Program-made: the position numbers and the translations under genes
Assembly: GCF_019968905.1 (NCBI RefSeq)
Contig: NZ_CP079946.1
Coordinates: forward strand, 2,294,001 to 2,358,000
DNA length: 64,000 nucleotides
Source: Corallococcus sp. EGB
GTDB taxonomy: Bacteria > Myxococcota > Myxococcia > Myxococcales > Myxococcaceae
Reading direction: 5' to 3'
Notes under the pieces: model-generated
What the model was told of the DNA's origin: nothing
Seen by the model: only the letters and a program-made list of their open reading frames with translations
The model's database searches: none
Shown: piece by piece, positions 32,560 to 40,271 of the stretch
Layout: every line of letters starts with the position of its first letter
How positions within the stretch are numbered: the first letter of the stretch is position 1

Positions 32560-33740
32560 CACGCCACCTCCTTCGCCCAGAAGCGCGGCGAGACCTTCTT
32601 GTTGGCGTGCGCGTCGAGCTCGGCCTTGAGCAGCGAGACGCGGGGCTTGTCGAGCTTTTTGCCCAGCGACTTGAGGAGCGCGTCGAGCGCCTTCTTGTCG
32701 ATGGTCCCGAGCTTGCCGAGCACCTCGTCGCGCGAGAGCCCCGTGGCCTCGGAAAGCAGCGAGAGCGTCGGATCGAGCGGGTAGTCGAGGCTCGTCGTGG
32801 TGAACATCCGGTAGCGGACGCCGCCGAGGACGAGCTCGTCCTGCTCCGTCAGGTGCGCCTTGAGGATGTCCTCCAGCTCCTCCTTCCGCGCGTAGAGCAC
32901 CTTGGCGAGGCGGGCGACCTCCTCGCGCTCGCGCGCGACGGCCTCGAGGTCCGCGAGGTCCTCGCAGAGGAACTCGCGCTTGCCCTTGAGCGCGTCGGCG
33001 TACGCCGGGCACTGCTTGCGATGGTCGCAGTAGGTGCAGTTGGCGTTGAGGCGCGCCGGGTACTCCGTCGCGGTCTCGGTCTGCCGTCCGAGCGTCTCGA
33101 CGTAGGCGAGCTCGTCGGCGAGTTGCTCCTCGGTGCGCGTCGTCTCCTGCCGGACGCCGTGGCGCAGCATCCAGAACGTCAACTTCACCTTCTTCGCCCA
33201 GGGCCAGAGGCGCTGCGCGGCCACGTGGTAGAGCGAGAGCTGCAGCGAGGTGTCGACCTCGTCGCGCGTGAAGAGCTGGTGGTTGGTCTTGTAGTCGATG
33301 ACCTCGACGGTCTCGTCATCGACCCAGTCGACGCGGTCGATGAAGCCGAGGACCGTGAACGGCCCCACCGGCAGCCGGAACTCCTTCTCGATGGCGAGGA
33401 CGTCGCGGTGGTCGACGACGCCCTGGTCGCGGATGAAGTCGCGCAGGATGCGCAGCCCCTCGGCGAACACGTCCATGCCGGTGAGCTGCTCGGCGCTCCA
33501 CGCCTCGCGATAGAGCTCGATGGCGCGCTCCTCGGAGAGCGGGCCCGAGCGCTCGTCGTCGAGCACCTCCTTCATCAGCCGCTCGAGGACGGCGTGGATG
33601 GTCTTGCCGAAGCGGAGCGCCAGCCCGGGCTCGGCCTGCTTCTTCTCGATGTAGTGCAGGCGGTAGCTGAGGGGGCACTGCTCGAATCGCGTAAGCCGCG
33701 AGTACGAGAGGTGCTGGTTCTTGAACGGTGCGTTGGTCAT
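32559..33740 (-). CDS. RecB/Cas4-like PD-(D/E)XK exonuclease
   Basis: This 393-residue protein begins '[20 protein letters not shown]', the AddB/RecB-nuclease start with Cys22. The active site is '[20 protein letters not shown]' continuing DYKTN. Three further Cys in '[16 protein letters not shown]' would complete a Cas4/AddB-type iron-sulfur cluster. It likely resects DNA for phage recombination together with the neighbouring resolvase. It overlaps the upstream gene by 4 nt and the DnaQ gene by 1 nt. Confidence 0.85.
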   Translation of the reverse strand: MTNAPFKNQHLSYSRLTRFEQCPLSYRLHYIEKKQAEPGLALRFGKTIHAVLERLMKEVLDDERSGPLSEERAIELYREAWSAEQLTGMDVFAEGLRILRDFIRDQGVVDHRDVLAIEKEFRLPVGPFTVLGFIDRVDWVDDETVEVIDYKTNHQLFTRDEVDTSLQLSLYHVAAQRLWPWAKKVKLTFWMLRHGVRQETTRTEEQLADELAYVETLGRQTETATEYPARLNANCTYCDHRKQCPAYADALKGKREFLCEDLADLEAVAREREEVARLAKVLYARKEELEDILKAHLTEQDELVLGGVRYRMFTTTSLDYPLDPTLSLLSEATGLSRDEVLGKLGTIDKKALDALLKSLGKKLDKPRVSLLKAELDAHANKKVSPRFWAKEVA

Positions 33741-34393
33741 GAGCGCCTCGAAGGGCGCTCTGGGCGCTCAGGGTTGTTGGGGTTGGTCTTCTCGATCTTC
33801 TCGAACGAGACGATGTGCGAGCCCGGGAACACGCTCATGACGCGCGCGAGCGTCGCGGCGTGTTCGGGTGTGATCTCCTTGCGGTCCCGGCCCGTGTAAG
33901 CGGGCACCAGCCAGACGTCGCCGTACGTCTCCGAGCGCAGGAGCACCTCGACCCCGAGCGCCTTGAACGACTCGATGTTGTCGGTGGTGAAGCCGCGGAG
34001 CTGGTCGACGTCGACGGCGGGCGTCGCGTCGGCGTCGGACCTCGGAGCAACCGTCATCGGTGCGGGCGGCGACGCCTTCGGCGCCGGTGCGGGCGTGGCG
34101 ACCTCGGGCAACGGGTTGCCGAACAGGTCGCGCGCCACCGGCTTCGGGGCGGGGGGCTCCTCGAGGACGGGCGCGGGCGCGACGACTGGGAGCGTGCGCT
34201 TGTTGGGCCCGTTGTGCTTCTGCCACTCGGTGCAGACGAACTCGTCCGGCAGGAGGCACGTGCCGCCCTGTTGGAAGTGGAGGCAGCGCTTGCCCTCGCC
34301 CCGCGTGTACTTCTCGCAGGTGATGCCGGGCGGACGTTCGGCGGCCGGCGTGGGCGGCGGCGGTGCTGGTCTGATGAGGTCCCTGAGAGCCAT
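33737..34393 (-). CDS. Phage protein with Cys cluster, unknown
   Basis: This 218-residue protein has an N-terminal Cys cluster ('[20 protein letters not shown]', then [11 protein letters not shown]), a Pro/Ala-rich linker, and a C-terminal folded region '[20 protein letters not shown]'. The four Cys may bind metal. It overlaps the RecB-like nuclease start by 4 nt and probably works in the same recombination unit. I cannot assign a family. Confidence 0.7.
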   Translation of the reverse strand: MALRDLIRPAPPPPTPAAERPPGITCEKYTRGEGKRCLHFQQGGTCLLPDEFVCTEWQKHNGPNKRTLPVVAPAPVLEEPPAPKPVARDLFGNPLPEVATPAPAPKASPPAPMTVAPRSDADATPAVDVDQLRGFTTDNIESFKALGVEVLLRSETYGDVWLVPAYTGRDRKEITPEHAATLARVMSVFPGSHIVSFEKIEKTNPNNPERPERPSRRS

Positions 34394-34435
34394 CGCGTTC
34401 CTGGCCGGCGCCTTCGAGCGGCGTCGGTGGGTGGG

Positions 34436-34465
34436 GAAACGCGGACTCGCTCAGCGATATGGGAC
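34436..34465 (-). promoter_or_regulatory. Phage-type promoter variant G (GTCCCA-17-GCGTTTC)
   Basis: GTCCCA, 17 nt and GCGTTTC overlap the 3' end of the upstream gene and precede the Cys-cluster gene by a 42-nt leader. It differs from the GCTTTGC copies at two positions of the second box, like a weaker or earlier member of the family. The box is followed by the same TCCCCACCC run seen at copy F. Confidence 0.45.
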
Positions 34466-34987
34466 AGGCTTCGGACGGGCGCCGACGAATTCGTACGCGG
34501 AGGGGACATGGAGGACGACGACGCGGCGGCGGTCCTCCTCGGGGCCGAAGCGCGCGCGCTCGGAGCGGGCAACGACGACGTTGCGGAAGTGCAGCCACCC
34601 GAAGTGAAAGAGACTCCGGGCTTCAGCCTGCGTGAGCCGTCCGCGTCCGGCCTTGAACAGCGCGGGTCCCGCCGACGCGAGGTGGACTGCGATGTGCTCG
34701 TCCTTCAGCCGCATGAAGTGCTCGCGCTCCTTCAGCGTGCCCTCCTCGATGCCGAGCAGGATGTTGAGCACCAGCTCGGGGAGCGCGTGCCGCTCGTCCT
34801 CGGCGTACCGGCGCTCGCGGTTCATCGAGCGCATCAGGCGGTCCGAGGAGACGCGCGAGATGAGCCCGGCCTGCGTGAGCCGCGCCGCGAGGCGCTGGAA
34901 CTCGAGGATGAGCGCGTCGCGCTCCTCCTTCGTCGGGAACGGGAGCGGGGCGTTCGAGGCGTCGTGGTCGGTGGCGGTGTCGTTCAT
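34451..34987 (-). CDS. Phage protein, unknown, first gene of leftward early unit
   Basis: This 178-residue, largely helical protein starts MNDTATDHDASNAPLPFPTK and contains 'EFQRLAARLTQAGLISRVSS' and 'LPELVLNILLGIEEGTLKER'. ATG 34987 lies 7 nt after the promoter-like GCTTTTC box and lacks a ribosome site, so it may be read from a leaderless message. The longer frame reaching 35284 runs through repeat-rich non-coding DNA and was rejected. The family is unknown. Confidence 0.65.
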   Translation of the reverse strand: MNDTATDHDASNAPLPFPTKEERDALILEFQRLAARLTQAGLISRVSSDRLMRSMNRERRYAEDERHALPELVLNILLGIEEGTLKEREHFMRLKDEHIAVHLASAGPALFKAGRGRLTQAEARSLFHFGWLHFRNVVVARSERARFGPEEDRRRVVVLHVPSAYEFVGARPKPVPYR

Positions 34988-34994
34988 GGGTGGG

Positions 34995-35024
34995 GAAAAG
35001 CGACCCTGAACGATGGAACGGGAC
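34995..35024 (-). promoter_or_regulatory. Phage-type promoter variant F (GTCCCG-17-GCTTTTC)
   Basis: GTCCCG, 17 nt, GCTTTTC on the minus strand, with the second box ending 7 nt before the ATG at 34987. It is the rightmost copy of the family and heads the leftward recombination/packaging gene run. Confidence 0.55.
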
Positions 35025-35467
35025 AGCGACCTCGCAGGCTGTGACCGGGACGGCGTTCGCGCCCGGGACCCCAGGACAGGGCCTCGGCTGACCAACGCCG
35101 TACCTGTCCACCGCTTTCTCCAGCAATGACAGGTGCTTGGCGCGACTTGGACAGCGGACGCCGTCCGGTGGGTAGCAGCACATGCGCTGCGCGGGACCTT
35201 CTTCGAAGCGCCGAAGGCTCGAAGGCGCCCCCCGAGAAATCGCGAAGTCGTTCTGAGTAGAGCTACTCGAACGAAGCTGTCCACAGGGAGAAGAGCTACG
35301 TAACCACTGAAGAAGAGAAGAGAAACGGCTGGACAGCGACGTGTCCGGGCCTGTCCACCTGCTGTCCACCAGTCCCAGGCGCGAAGTCCGTCCCGACGCC
35401 TTCAGCTTCGAGCAGCGAGCTGTGACGTGTGACGATCTTCGGGGAGGCGCGGAGGGGCCGGCGACGC
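35025..35467. other. 443-bp non-coding region with GCTGTCCA elements
   Basis: No gene is supported. Copies of GCTGTCCA or CTGTCCAC lie at 35104 (+), 35148-35155 (-), 35276 (+), 35330-35337 (-), 35351 (+) and 35361 (+). GGACAGCGAC occurs at 35021 and 35331. A dyad GAGTAG-AG-CTACTC lies at 35255-35268. The CTGTCCACAG at 35277-35286 resembles a DnaA box (TTATCCACA) in its last seven bases. Replication origin or a master operator region are both possible. Confidence 0.55.
35104..35370. repeat. Iteron-like GCTGTCCA(C) repeats in both orientations
   Basis: Six copies of an 8-9 bp element lie within 270 bp, in plus and minus orientation, in the one large gap of the early region. A further copy (GCTGTCCAC, 28410-28418) occurs in the other large non-coding gap. 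The density exceeds what I would expect by chance even in GC-rich DNA, but I have not computed this. Confidence 0.55.
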
Positions 35468-36190
35468 TCAGCGCCAGAGCTCCATCCGCAGCCCACGCGT
35501 GTCGACCGGCGGCGACGCAGGGATGACAGCGGCCACGCCCGATGCGATGCGGGCGGCGGACCAGCACGCGATGCACGCGTCAAGCAGGTCGTCGGCCTTC
35601 ACGCCCACCGGGAGACGCGGCCCCAGGAGCTTCAGGGGGGTGGCGAGCCCAAGGCGCGCCAGCAGGCGTTCACGTTCAATCCGCCCGGCCTTGCGCTTCT
35701 TGGAGTGAACCATCGGCTTGCCGCCGTTCGCTTCGGCGAAGGACAGCTCGGGATGGACTTCGCGTACTACCTGCTGGTGCTTCGGGGTGAGCGCGGCGTC
35801 GACCTGGTCGATCTTGGGCACGATGGCGAAGGCCTGCTGGGACAGGCCGGGCGCGCCTGGGTTGCTCCCTCTGTTGGCGCTCGACACCGTCGCGTAGTCG
35901 CCGCCGGCGCGACACGCCGCGACGGCGCTGCGGGTCGGAGCCGAGAAGACGCTCGATGCTCGCGATCCGAGGAGCTGCCGCGCGTCGACTTCGCATGCTC
36001 GTCCGCCGGCCACCGCGATGTCGAGGAGGCCGATGGGGATGTCGACGGCGATCACCGACGGCGCTTCCGGCAGCGCGAGCACCGCCGCGAAGTCGGGCAC
36101 GACGCGCGCGACGCGGGTGTTGAGCGCCAGGTCGTTCAGCACGACGACCCAGCCCGTCTTACACCCATCGACGCCCGCGACCCACGCCAT
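35468..36190 (-). CDS. DUF429-like protein (RNase H-fold)
   Basis: This 240-residue protein starts MAWVAGVDGCKTGWVVVLND, the DUF429 signature (GVDGxxxGW), followed by 'VIAVDIPIGLLD' with the second acidic strand and 'VVREVHPELSFAEANGGKPM', all typical of that predicted-nuclease family. ATG 36190 overlaps the stop of the GmrSD-like gene (TGATG), so the two are coupled. GTG 36193 is an alternative. The pairing suggests a joint role with the restriction enzyme. Confidence 0.8.
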   Translation of the reverse strand: MAWVAGVDGCKTGWVVVLNDLALNTRVARVVPDFAAVLALPEAPSVIAVDIPIGLLDIAVAGGRACEVDARQLLGSRASSVFSAPTRSAVAACRAGGDYATVSSANRGSNPGAPGLSQQAFAIVPKIDQVDAALTPKHQQVVREVHPELSFAEANGGKPMVHSKKRKAGRIERERLLARLGLATPLKLLGPRLPVGVKADDLLDACIACWSAARIASGVAAVIPASPPVDTRGLRMELWR

Positions 36191-37842
36191 CACTCAGGGC
36201 GCGGCCAGATAGCCTTCGCCTTCATGAAGACCAGATCCGTCCGCTCGCGCAACTCTGTCTCGGTCCACCGCTCGCGCGCCGCGATCCACTTGTTCATCTC
36301 GAAGTGGCTGTCGCTGAGGAGCGCCTTCTTCTTCGGGAACGGGTCGTTCGAGAGCTCGCTGTTGTAGCCCGTGAGCGTGAGGTTCCCGAGGAGGTCGAGC
36401 CACTTCTCGTGGATGTCGTCGGCGCCAGCGCCGAGCATCGTCCGCCACTCGGCGTTCAGCGTCTGCGGCATCACGTGCTCGATCGTCGCGCTCTCGAAGG
36501 TCGCGGGCTCCTTGTGGCCGTGGTGCTCCTCGAGCGTCTCGAGCAGAAACTTGCAGCGGTCGATCGGCTGCGCATACGCGCGGTAGCGGAGGAGCGACTC
36601 CTTGAACTCCTCGTCCTTCGGCCAGCGCCGCCCGCTCGTTCCCGCCGCGAGCGTCTTGCTGAGCCAGGCGGGGATGTCGGCGTTGGGCATCTCCTTCGCG
36701 ATTGAGAGGAAGATGCGCTTGAGTTGGTTCGTCGGGACGCCGCAGACCGTGCGGCGCACCGCGAAGGACTCGATCGTCGCGAGACACTTCGCGACGTCCA
36801 CCGCCGAGACGATGCCCTTCGACTTCGCCTCGAGGAGCTTCAGGATGAAGGGGTTGGCGGTCGCGATCTCCCAGCGCCGCAGCCGACCGAGCCCCGTGGC
36901 AATGTTCTCGTCGATCGGCTTCTTGAGTCCAACGATCTCGGCGTAGAGCAGCGAGGCCTGCTGCATGCGCTGCAACTCGGCGGCGATGGAGGCGTCCGAG
37001 ACCGAGAGCAGCCGCTTCTTGAGGACGCTGTAGATCGCCGACTTCGCGACCTCCTCGCCGGTCATCATGAGGAACTGCCTCATGAACTCGGTGAGGTGCT
37101 CGCCGGGCAGCAGCGCCTGCATCGGGAGCCACGCCTCCTCGTAGGACTTCTGCTGCGCGTTCGAGTGCAGGCGCAGGAGCAGGTAGTTCCGAATGAGGTC
37201 GGCTTGGGTGAGCGGAGCGCCCTTGGCGTTCAGGCTCTCGAAGATGAGGTACGGGTCGTCCGTGTCGCCGAGGTGGATCGCGACGACGGTGAGCCGGTTC
37301 TGGATGGCGTTAGTGAGCCGGTCGAGGTCGAGCTTCTCGCCGTCGGAGTCCGTGCCCGCGATCTTCTTCTTGAAGAACTCCAACGCCTCCGTGAAGCGCG
37401 TGCCGGGCTGGGGCTTCGCGCTGACGAGCGACTGGAAGGCAGGGCGGTCCGGCTGCGTCGGCAGGAGCTTGAAGTAGTCGAGCTCGTCGTAGTCCTCGTT
37501 GATGAGGAGCTTCGTCAGTCGCCGGTACTCCTTCGACTCCGGGTCGAGGAACGCTCGAATGGCGCAGATGAGCACCGCGATCGTCGTGAGGCGCTGCTGG
37601 CCGTCGATGACCAGGAACTTCGACACGCCGACGGGCACCGAGCGCGCGGGAGCGGTCACGATCGCGCCGGTGAAGTGCGTGGCGACCGTGTCCTCCTCGC
37701 TCCGCTCGTACTGCTCGAGGAGGTCGGCCCAGAGCGTCTCCCAGTCCTTGGTGGTCCACTCGTAGGAGCGCTGGAACAGCGGCACCATCATCTGCTTCGT
37801 GCCGTCGAAAAACTCTGTGATCTTGCTAGGACGCGCTTCCAT
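36190..37842 (-). CDS. GmrSD-type DUF262/DUF1524 restriction enzyme
   Basis: This 550-residue protein begins MEARPSKITEFFDGTKQMMV. Its N-terminal DUF262 has 'VPLFQRSYEW' (20-29) and the nucleotide-binding 'VIDGQQRLTT' (DGQQR at 80-84). The C-terminal DUF1524 has the HNH motif 'ATIEHVMPQTLNAEWR' (~455) and 'LLGNLTLTGYNSELSNDPF'. Single-chain GmrSD enzymes are type IV, modification-dependent nucleases; BrxU, found in some BREX islands, is a relative. The start at 37842 is the family start; upstream frame sequence is non-coding. It probably defends the lysogen against phages with modified DNA. Confidence 0.88.
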   Translation of the reverse strand: MEARPSKITEFFDGTKQMMVPLFQRSYEWTTKDWETLWADLLEQYERSEEDTVATHFTGAIVTAPARSVPVGVSKFLVIDGQQRLTTIAVLICAIRAFLDPESKEYRRLTKLLINEDYDELDYFKLLPTQPDRPAFQSLVSAKPQPGTRFTEALEFFKKKIAGTDSDGEKLDLDRLTNAIQNRLTVVAIHLGDTDDPYLIFESLNAKGAPLTQADLIRNYLLLRLHSNAQQKSYEEAWLPMQALLPGEHLTEFMRQFLMMTGEEVAKSAIYSVLKKRLLSVSDASIAAELQRMQQASLLYAEIVGLKKPIDENIATGLGRLRRWEIATANPFILKLLEAKSKGIVSAVDVAKCLATIESFAVRRTVCGVPTNQLKRIFLSIAKEMPNADIPAWLSKTLAAGTSGRRWPKDEEFKESLLRYRAYAQPIDRCKFLLETLEEHHGHKEPATFESATIEHVMPQTLNAEWRTMLGAGADDIHEKWLDLLGNLTLTGYNSELSNDPFPKKKALLSDSHFEMNKWIAARERWTETELRERTDLVFMKAKAIWPRPE

Positions 37843-37881
37843 CCGGGGCCTCAGGCGGTGGTGACGACGTAGGATCACAGA
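37814..37881. repeat. Separated inverted repeat around the GmrSD-like start
   Basis: TCTGTGATC (37814-37822) and GATCACAGA (37873-37881) form a 9-bp inverted pair 50 nt apart, spanning the start codon at 37842. It could be a looping operator. The inner arm lies in coding sequence. Confidence 0.35.
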
Positions 37882-38080
37882 CTGACCCGGGACGCGTCCA
37901 GCGTCGCGAACGCCGTCCCGGCGGCGCCCATCCCGACCGGGCCAAGGAGCCGCGCCAGGAGGGGAGGGGGGAACCCATCCCGGAGTCGCGGCGCATTCCC
38001 ACCCTCGATCCCCCCATGGGCTCGCCACCGAGGCTGCTCCCGTACCCGCCGATGCCCGGTGGGCCGCGAGGAGACAGCCC

Positions 38081-38320
38081 ATGAAGACCCAGTCCACCAC
38101 CACCGACTGCCGCTGCAAGGCCTGCGGCGCCCTGCTGGCCAAGCTCGATCGTGACAGCCTCACCATCCGTCGCGGCGACATGCAGATCGTCGTCACCGGC
38201 GACAGCACCGTGTCGGTCACCTGCTACCGCGACCGCTGCCGCACGTTGAACGTGCTCGCGTCGCGCAGGCCGACCACGCCGTCGCCCGCGTCCGCGCTCC
38301 CGAGGGCGACCGCCGCGTAG
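38081..38320 (+). CDS. Com-like zinc-finger protein
   Basis: This 79-residue protein has 'CRCKACGALLAKLD' and 'VTCYRDRCRTLNVL', the two Cys pairs of Mu Com-type zinc fingers; Com activates translation of the Mu mom DNA-modification gene. GAGGAG precedes ATG 38081 by 8 nt. It is the first gene of the rightward early unit. No mom-like gene is visible here, so any target is unknown; it might regulate another phage message. Confidence 0.7.
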   Translation: MKTQSTTTDCRCKACGALLAKLDRDSLTIRRGDMQIVVTGDSTVSVTCYRDRCRTLNVLASRRPTTPSPASALPRATAA

Positions 38321-38418
38321 CTCGCGGCCGCGTCCCTCACCTCCAAGTCCACCGAGCGCATGACGCCCTAACCACGGCCCCAAGGAGCGCCTGACGCCCG
38401 CCGGAAAGGCGGCGCGTC

Positions 38419-39258
38419 ATGCGCGCAAGCTGGGAGGCTCTGCACGCGGGCCTCGATCGTTCCCTTCGTACTCTTCAGGCAGACCAGGCGTTTCAACAGG
38501 CGAAGCAGCAGTACCCCGCGCTCGCGGGGTTCGACGAGCCCAAGAAGCTCTTCGCGCACCTCACGAGCAAGCTCGGGGACCTTGACGAGAAGGACCGCAT
38601 CCTCGGCACCCTCGTCACGCTGGTGCAGCGGCGCGAGCACCACGAGCTCGCGATCGCGCTCCTCTGGCTCGGGCTCTGGCCGGGGCTCGACGCCATCTAC
38701 CGGCGCCGGCTCCGGCACTTCTCCGGCGAGCTCGACGAGCTCGTCGCCGACTTGGCCAGCGCGTTCACCGAGCTGGTCGAGCGCCTCGACCTCGATGCCG
38801 TTCACCGGGTGGCAGCGACGTTGGTGCGCAGCACCGAGCGCGACGTGATGGAGCATCGCAAGCGCGCGTGGGCCGACGACGCGCACGAGCTCAACGGCGA
38901 GCCGAACGAGCCGCTGCGCGATCTCGAGGGTGACATCTTCAGCGCGAGCTGGTTCGACAGGGCGTCGCTCCAGCGGTGGGCGGCGTCGGGCAACGTCGTC
39001 CCCAGCCTCTCGTTCGACGAGGACCTCGCGGTCCTTCGCGCCTGGCTTCAGCCGATCGTCCGCGAGGACGCCGAGCTGCTGCTCGCGGTGCTCGTGCTGG
39101 ACGAGACGCAGCGCGAGGCCGGCGAGCGCCTCGGGCTCTCGCACGACGCCGCCCGCAAGCGCTTCCAGCGCGCGCTGGGTCGCCTCCGCGAGCACCTCGC
39201 GAAATCGATGTCCCACTCCGGTCGCGAGGTCCGCGTTTGCCCCCCACGAAACCGCTGA
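38419..39258 (+). CDS. Sigma-70-like phage transcription factor (second of two)
   Basis: This 279-residue protein resembles an ECF-like sigma factor. A helical centre 'LLWLGLWPGLDAIYRRRLRH' with 'SAFTELVERLDLDAVHRVAA' matches region 2. The C-terminal 'QREAGERLGLSHDAARKRFQ' with 'RALGRLREHLAK' is a region-4 HTH. GGAAAGG precedes ATG 38419. Its early-region location makes it the best candidate to switch on the leftward units that carry the GTCCC/GCTTTGC promoter class. The match is by pattern, not by search. Confidence 0.65.
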   Translation: MRASWEALHAGLDRSLRTLQADQAFQQAKQQYPALAGFDEPKKLFAHLTSKLGDLDEKDRILGTLVTLVQRREHHELAIALLWLGLWPGLDAIYRRRLRHFSGELDELVADLASAFTELVERLDLDAVHRVAATLVRSTERDVMEHRKRAWADDAHELNGEPNEPLRDLEGDIFSASWFDRASLQRWAASGNVVPSLSFDEDLAVLRAWLQPIVREDAELLLAVLVLDETQREAGERLGLSHDAARKRFQRALGRLREHLAKSMSHSGREVRVCPPRNR

Positions 39259-39281
39259 ACCACCCGGAGGAGCCCGCCGAC

Positions 39282-39500
39282 ATGAACCACGCGAAGCCCA
39301 TCCCCAGCCCGACCGACGACGACTTCGTGCGTCTGCCGGGCCTCTTCCGCCGCTGGGAGATCGAGCAGGTCGTCGACCCCGGCGTGGACTTCCACCTCGA
39401 GGAGGCCGGCGAGTCCTCCGACGGAACCCCGCTCTTCGCCGTGTACCGGCGCGAGCGGACGACGAGCAGCGGCAACCCCAACCCGAAGAAGGAGCAGTGA
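39282..39500 (+). CDS. Small phage protein upstream of SSB-like gene
   Basis: This 72-residue protein starts MNHAKPIPSPTDDDFVRLPG, with GGAGGAG 10 nt before ATG 39282. It contains 'RRWEIEQVVDPGVDFHLEEA' and ends NPNPKKEQ. It ends 3 nt before the SSB-like gene. I do not recognise it. Its strong ribosome site and neat fit in the operon support it over the longer antisense-like readings. Confidence 0.65.
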   Translation: MNHAKPIPSPTDDDFVRLPGLFRRWEIEQVVDPGVDFHLEEAGESSDGTPLFAVYRRERTTSSGNPNPKKEQ

Positions 39501-39503
39501 CCA

Positions 39504-40247
39504 ATGGCACCGAGCATGTGGCAGCAGACCGAAGAGCTGGCGAAGAAGCACGACCAGGGCGGGAGCCTCTGGCTCAAGCTCGCAGGCGACGGCGACAAGG
39601 CGGTCGTTGTCTTCCTGGGTGAGCCGCACCCCCGCGAGGTCTGCTTCGTCGACGGCAAGTACGTCGAGTTCGACGACAAGCTGAAGGCGCAGGGCCTCAA
39701 GCCCTCGCTGCGCGTCGCGCTCAACGTCGCGCTCTTCGACTCGAAGGAGGTGAAGGTCCTCGAGCAGGGCGTGATGTTCTTCAAGGACCTCGTCCGCGTG
39801 CGCGAGAAGTACGGGCTCGAGAAGTGGGCCTTCGAGATTCAGCGCCACGGCGCCGCGAAGGACCCGAAGACGACCTACAGCATTCTGCCCGAGCACCAGC
39901 TTTCGGCCGAGCAGCAGAAGGCCTTCCAGGCGCTGCCGCAGCACGACCTCGCGAAGCTCTACTCGGGCGAGGGCGATGACAAGGGCAGCTCGCTCGACAG
40001 CTTCGACAAGAAGGCCGACGCCAAGGGTGACGGCACCATCTCGCCGAACGTCGCGCAGGGCATCGTCACCGCGCTCAAGGCTCTCCCACGCGAGGCCACC
40101 GACCGCTTCCTCCAGAAGTTCGGCATCCAGCGCATCAAGGAACTGCCGACGTCGCAGGTGGAGAAGGCGCGCGCGTTCGTCGAGCAGCTCCAGACGGAGT
40201 CCGCCGCGCCTGCCGCTGACGAGACCGAGGTCGACCCGTTCGCCTGA
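39504..40247 (+). CDS. Phage single-stranded DNA-binding-like protein
   Basis: This 247-residue protein has an N-terminal beta-rich fold with 'GSLWLKLAGDGDKAVVVFLG' and 'KWAFEIQRHG', similar to phage gp32-like SSB proteins. It has a flexible acidic C-terminus ending DETEVDPFA, like the acidic-hydrophobic tips through which SSBs recruit helicases and primases. It precedes two helicases and a primase, matching a replication role. The identification rests on fold pattern and tail. Confidence 0.65.
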   Translation: MAPSMWQQTEELAKKHDQGGSLWLKLAGDGDKAVVVFLGEPHPREVCFVDGKYVEFDDKLKAQGLKPSLRVALNVALFDSKEVKVLEQGVMFFKDLVRVREKYGLEKWAFEIQRHGAAKDPKTTYSILPEHQLSAEQQKAFQALPQHDLAKLYSGEGDDKGSSLDSFDKKADAKGDGTISPNVAQGIVTALKALPREATDRFLQKFGIQRIKELPTSQVEKARAFVEQLQTESAAPAADETEVDPFA

Positions 40248-40271
40248 GCGCCGCGGCGCGAGGAGCCACCC

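Noticed and set aside
34451-35284. Longer 277-codon form of the 178-residue protein
   Set aside because: The extra N-terminal part is translated from the repeat-rich non-coding region and overlaps promoter F. ATG 34987 is the better start.
36190-38220. 676-codon form of the GmrSD-like protein
   Set aside because: The family starts at MEARPSKITEFF (37842). The upstream part is Arg/Ser/Pro-rich and overlaps the Com-like gene on the other strand.
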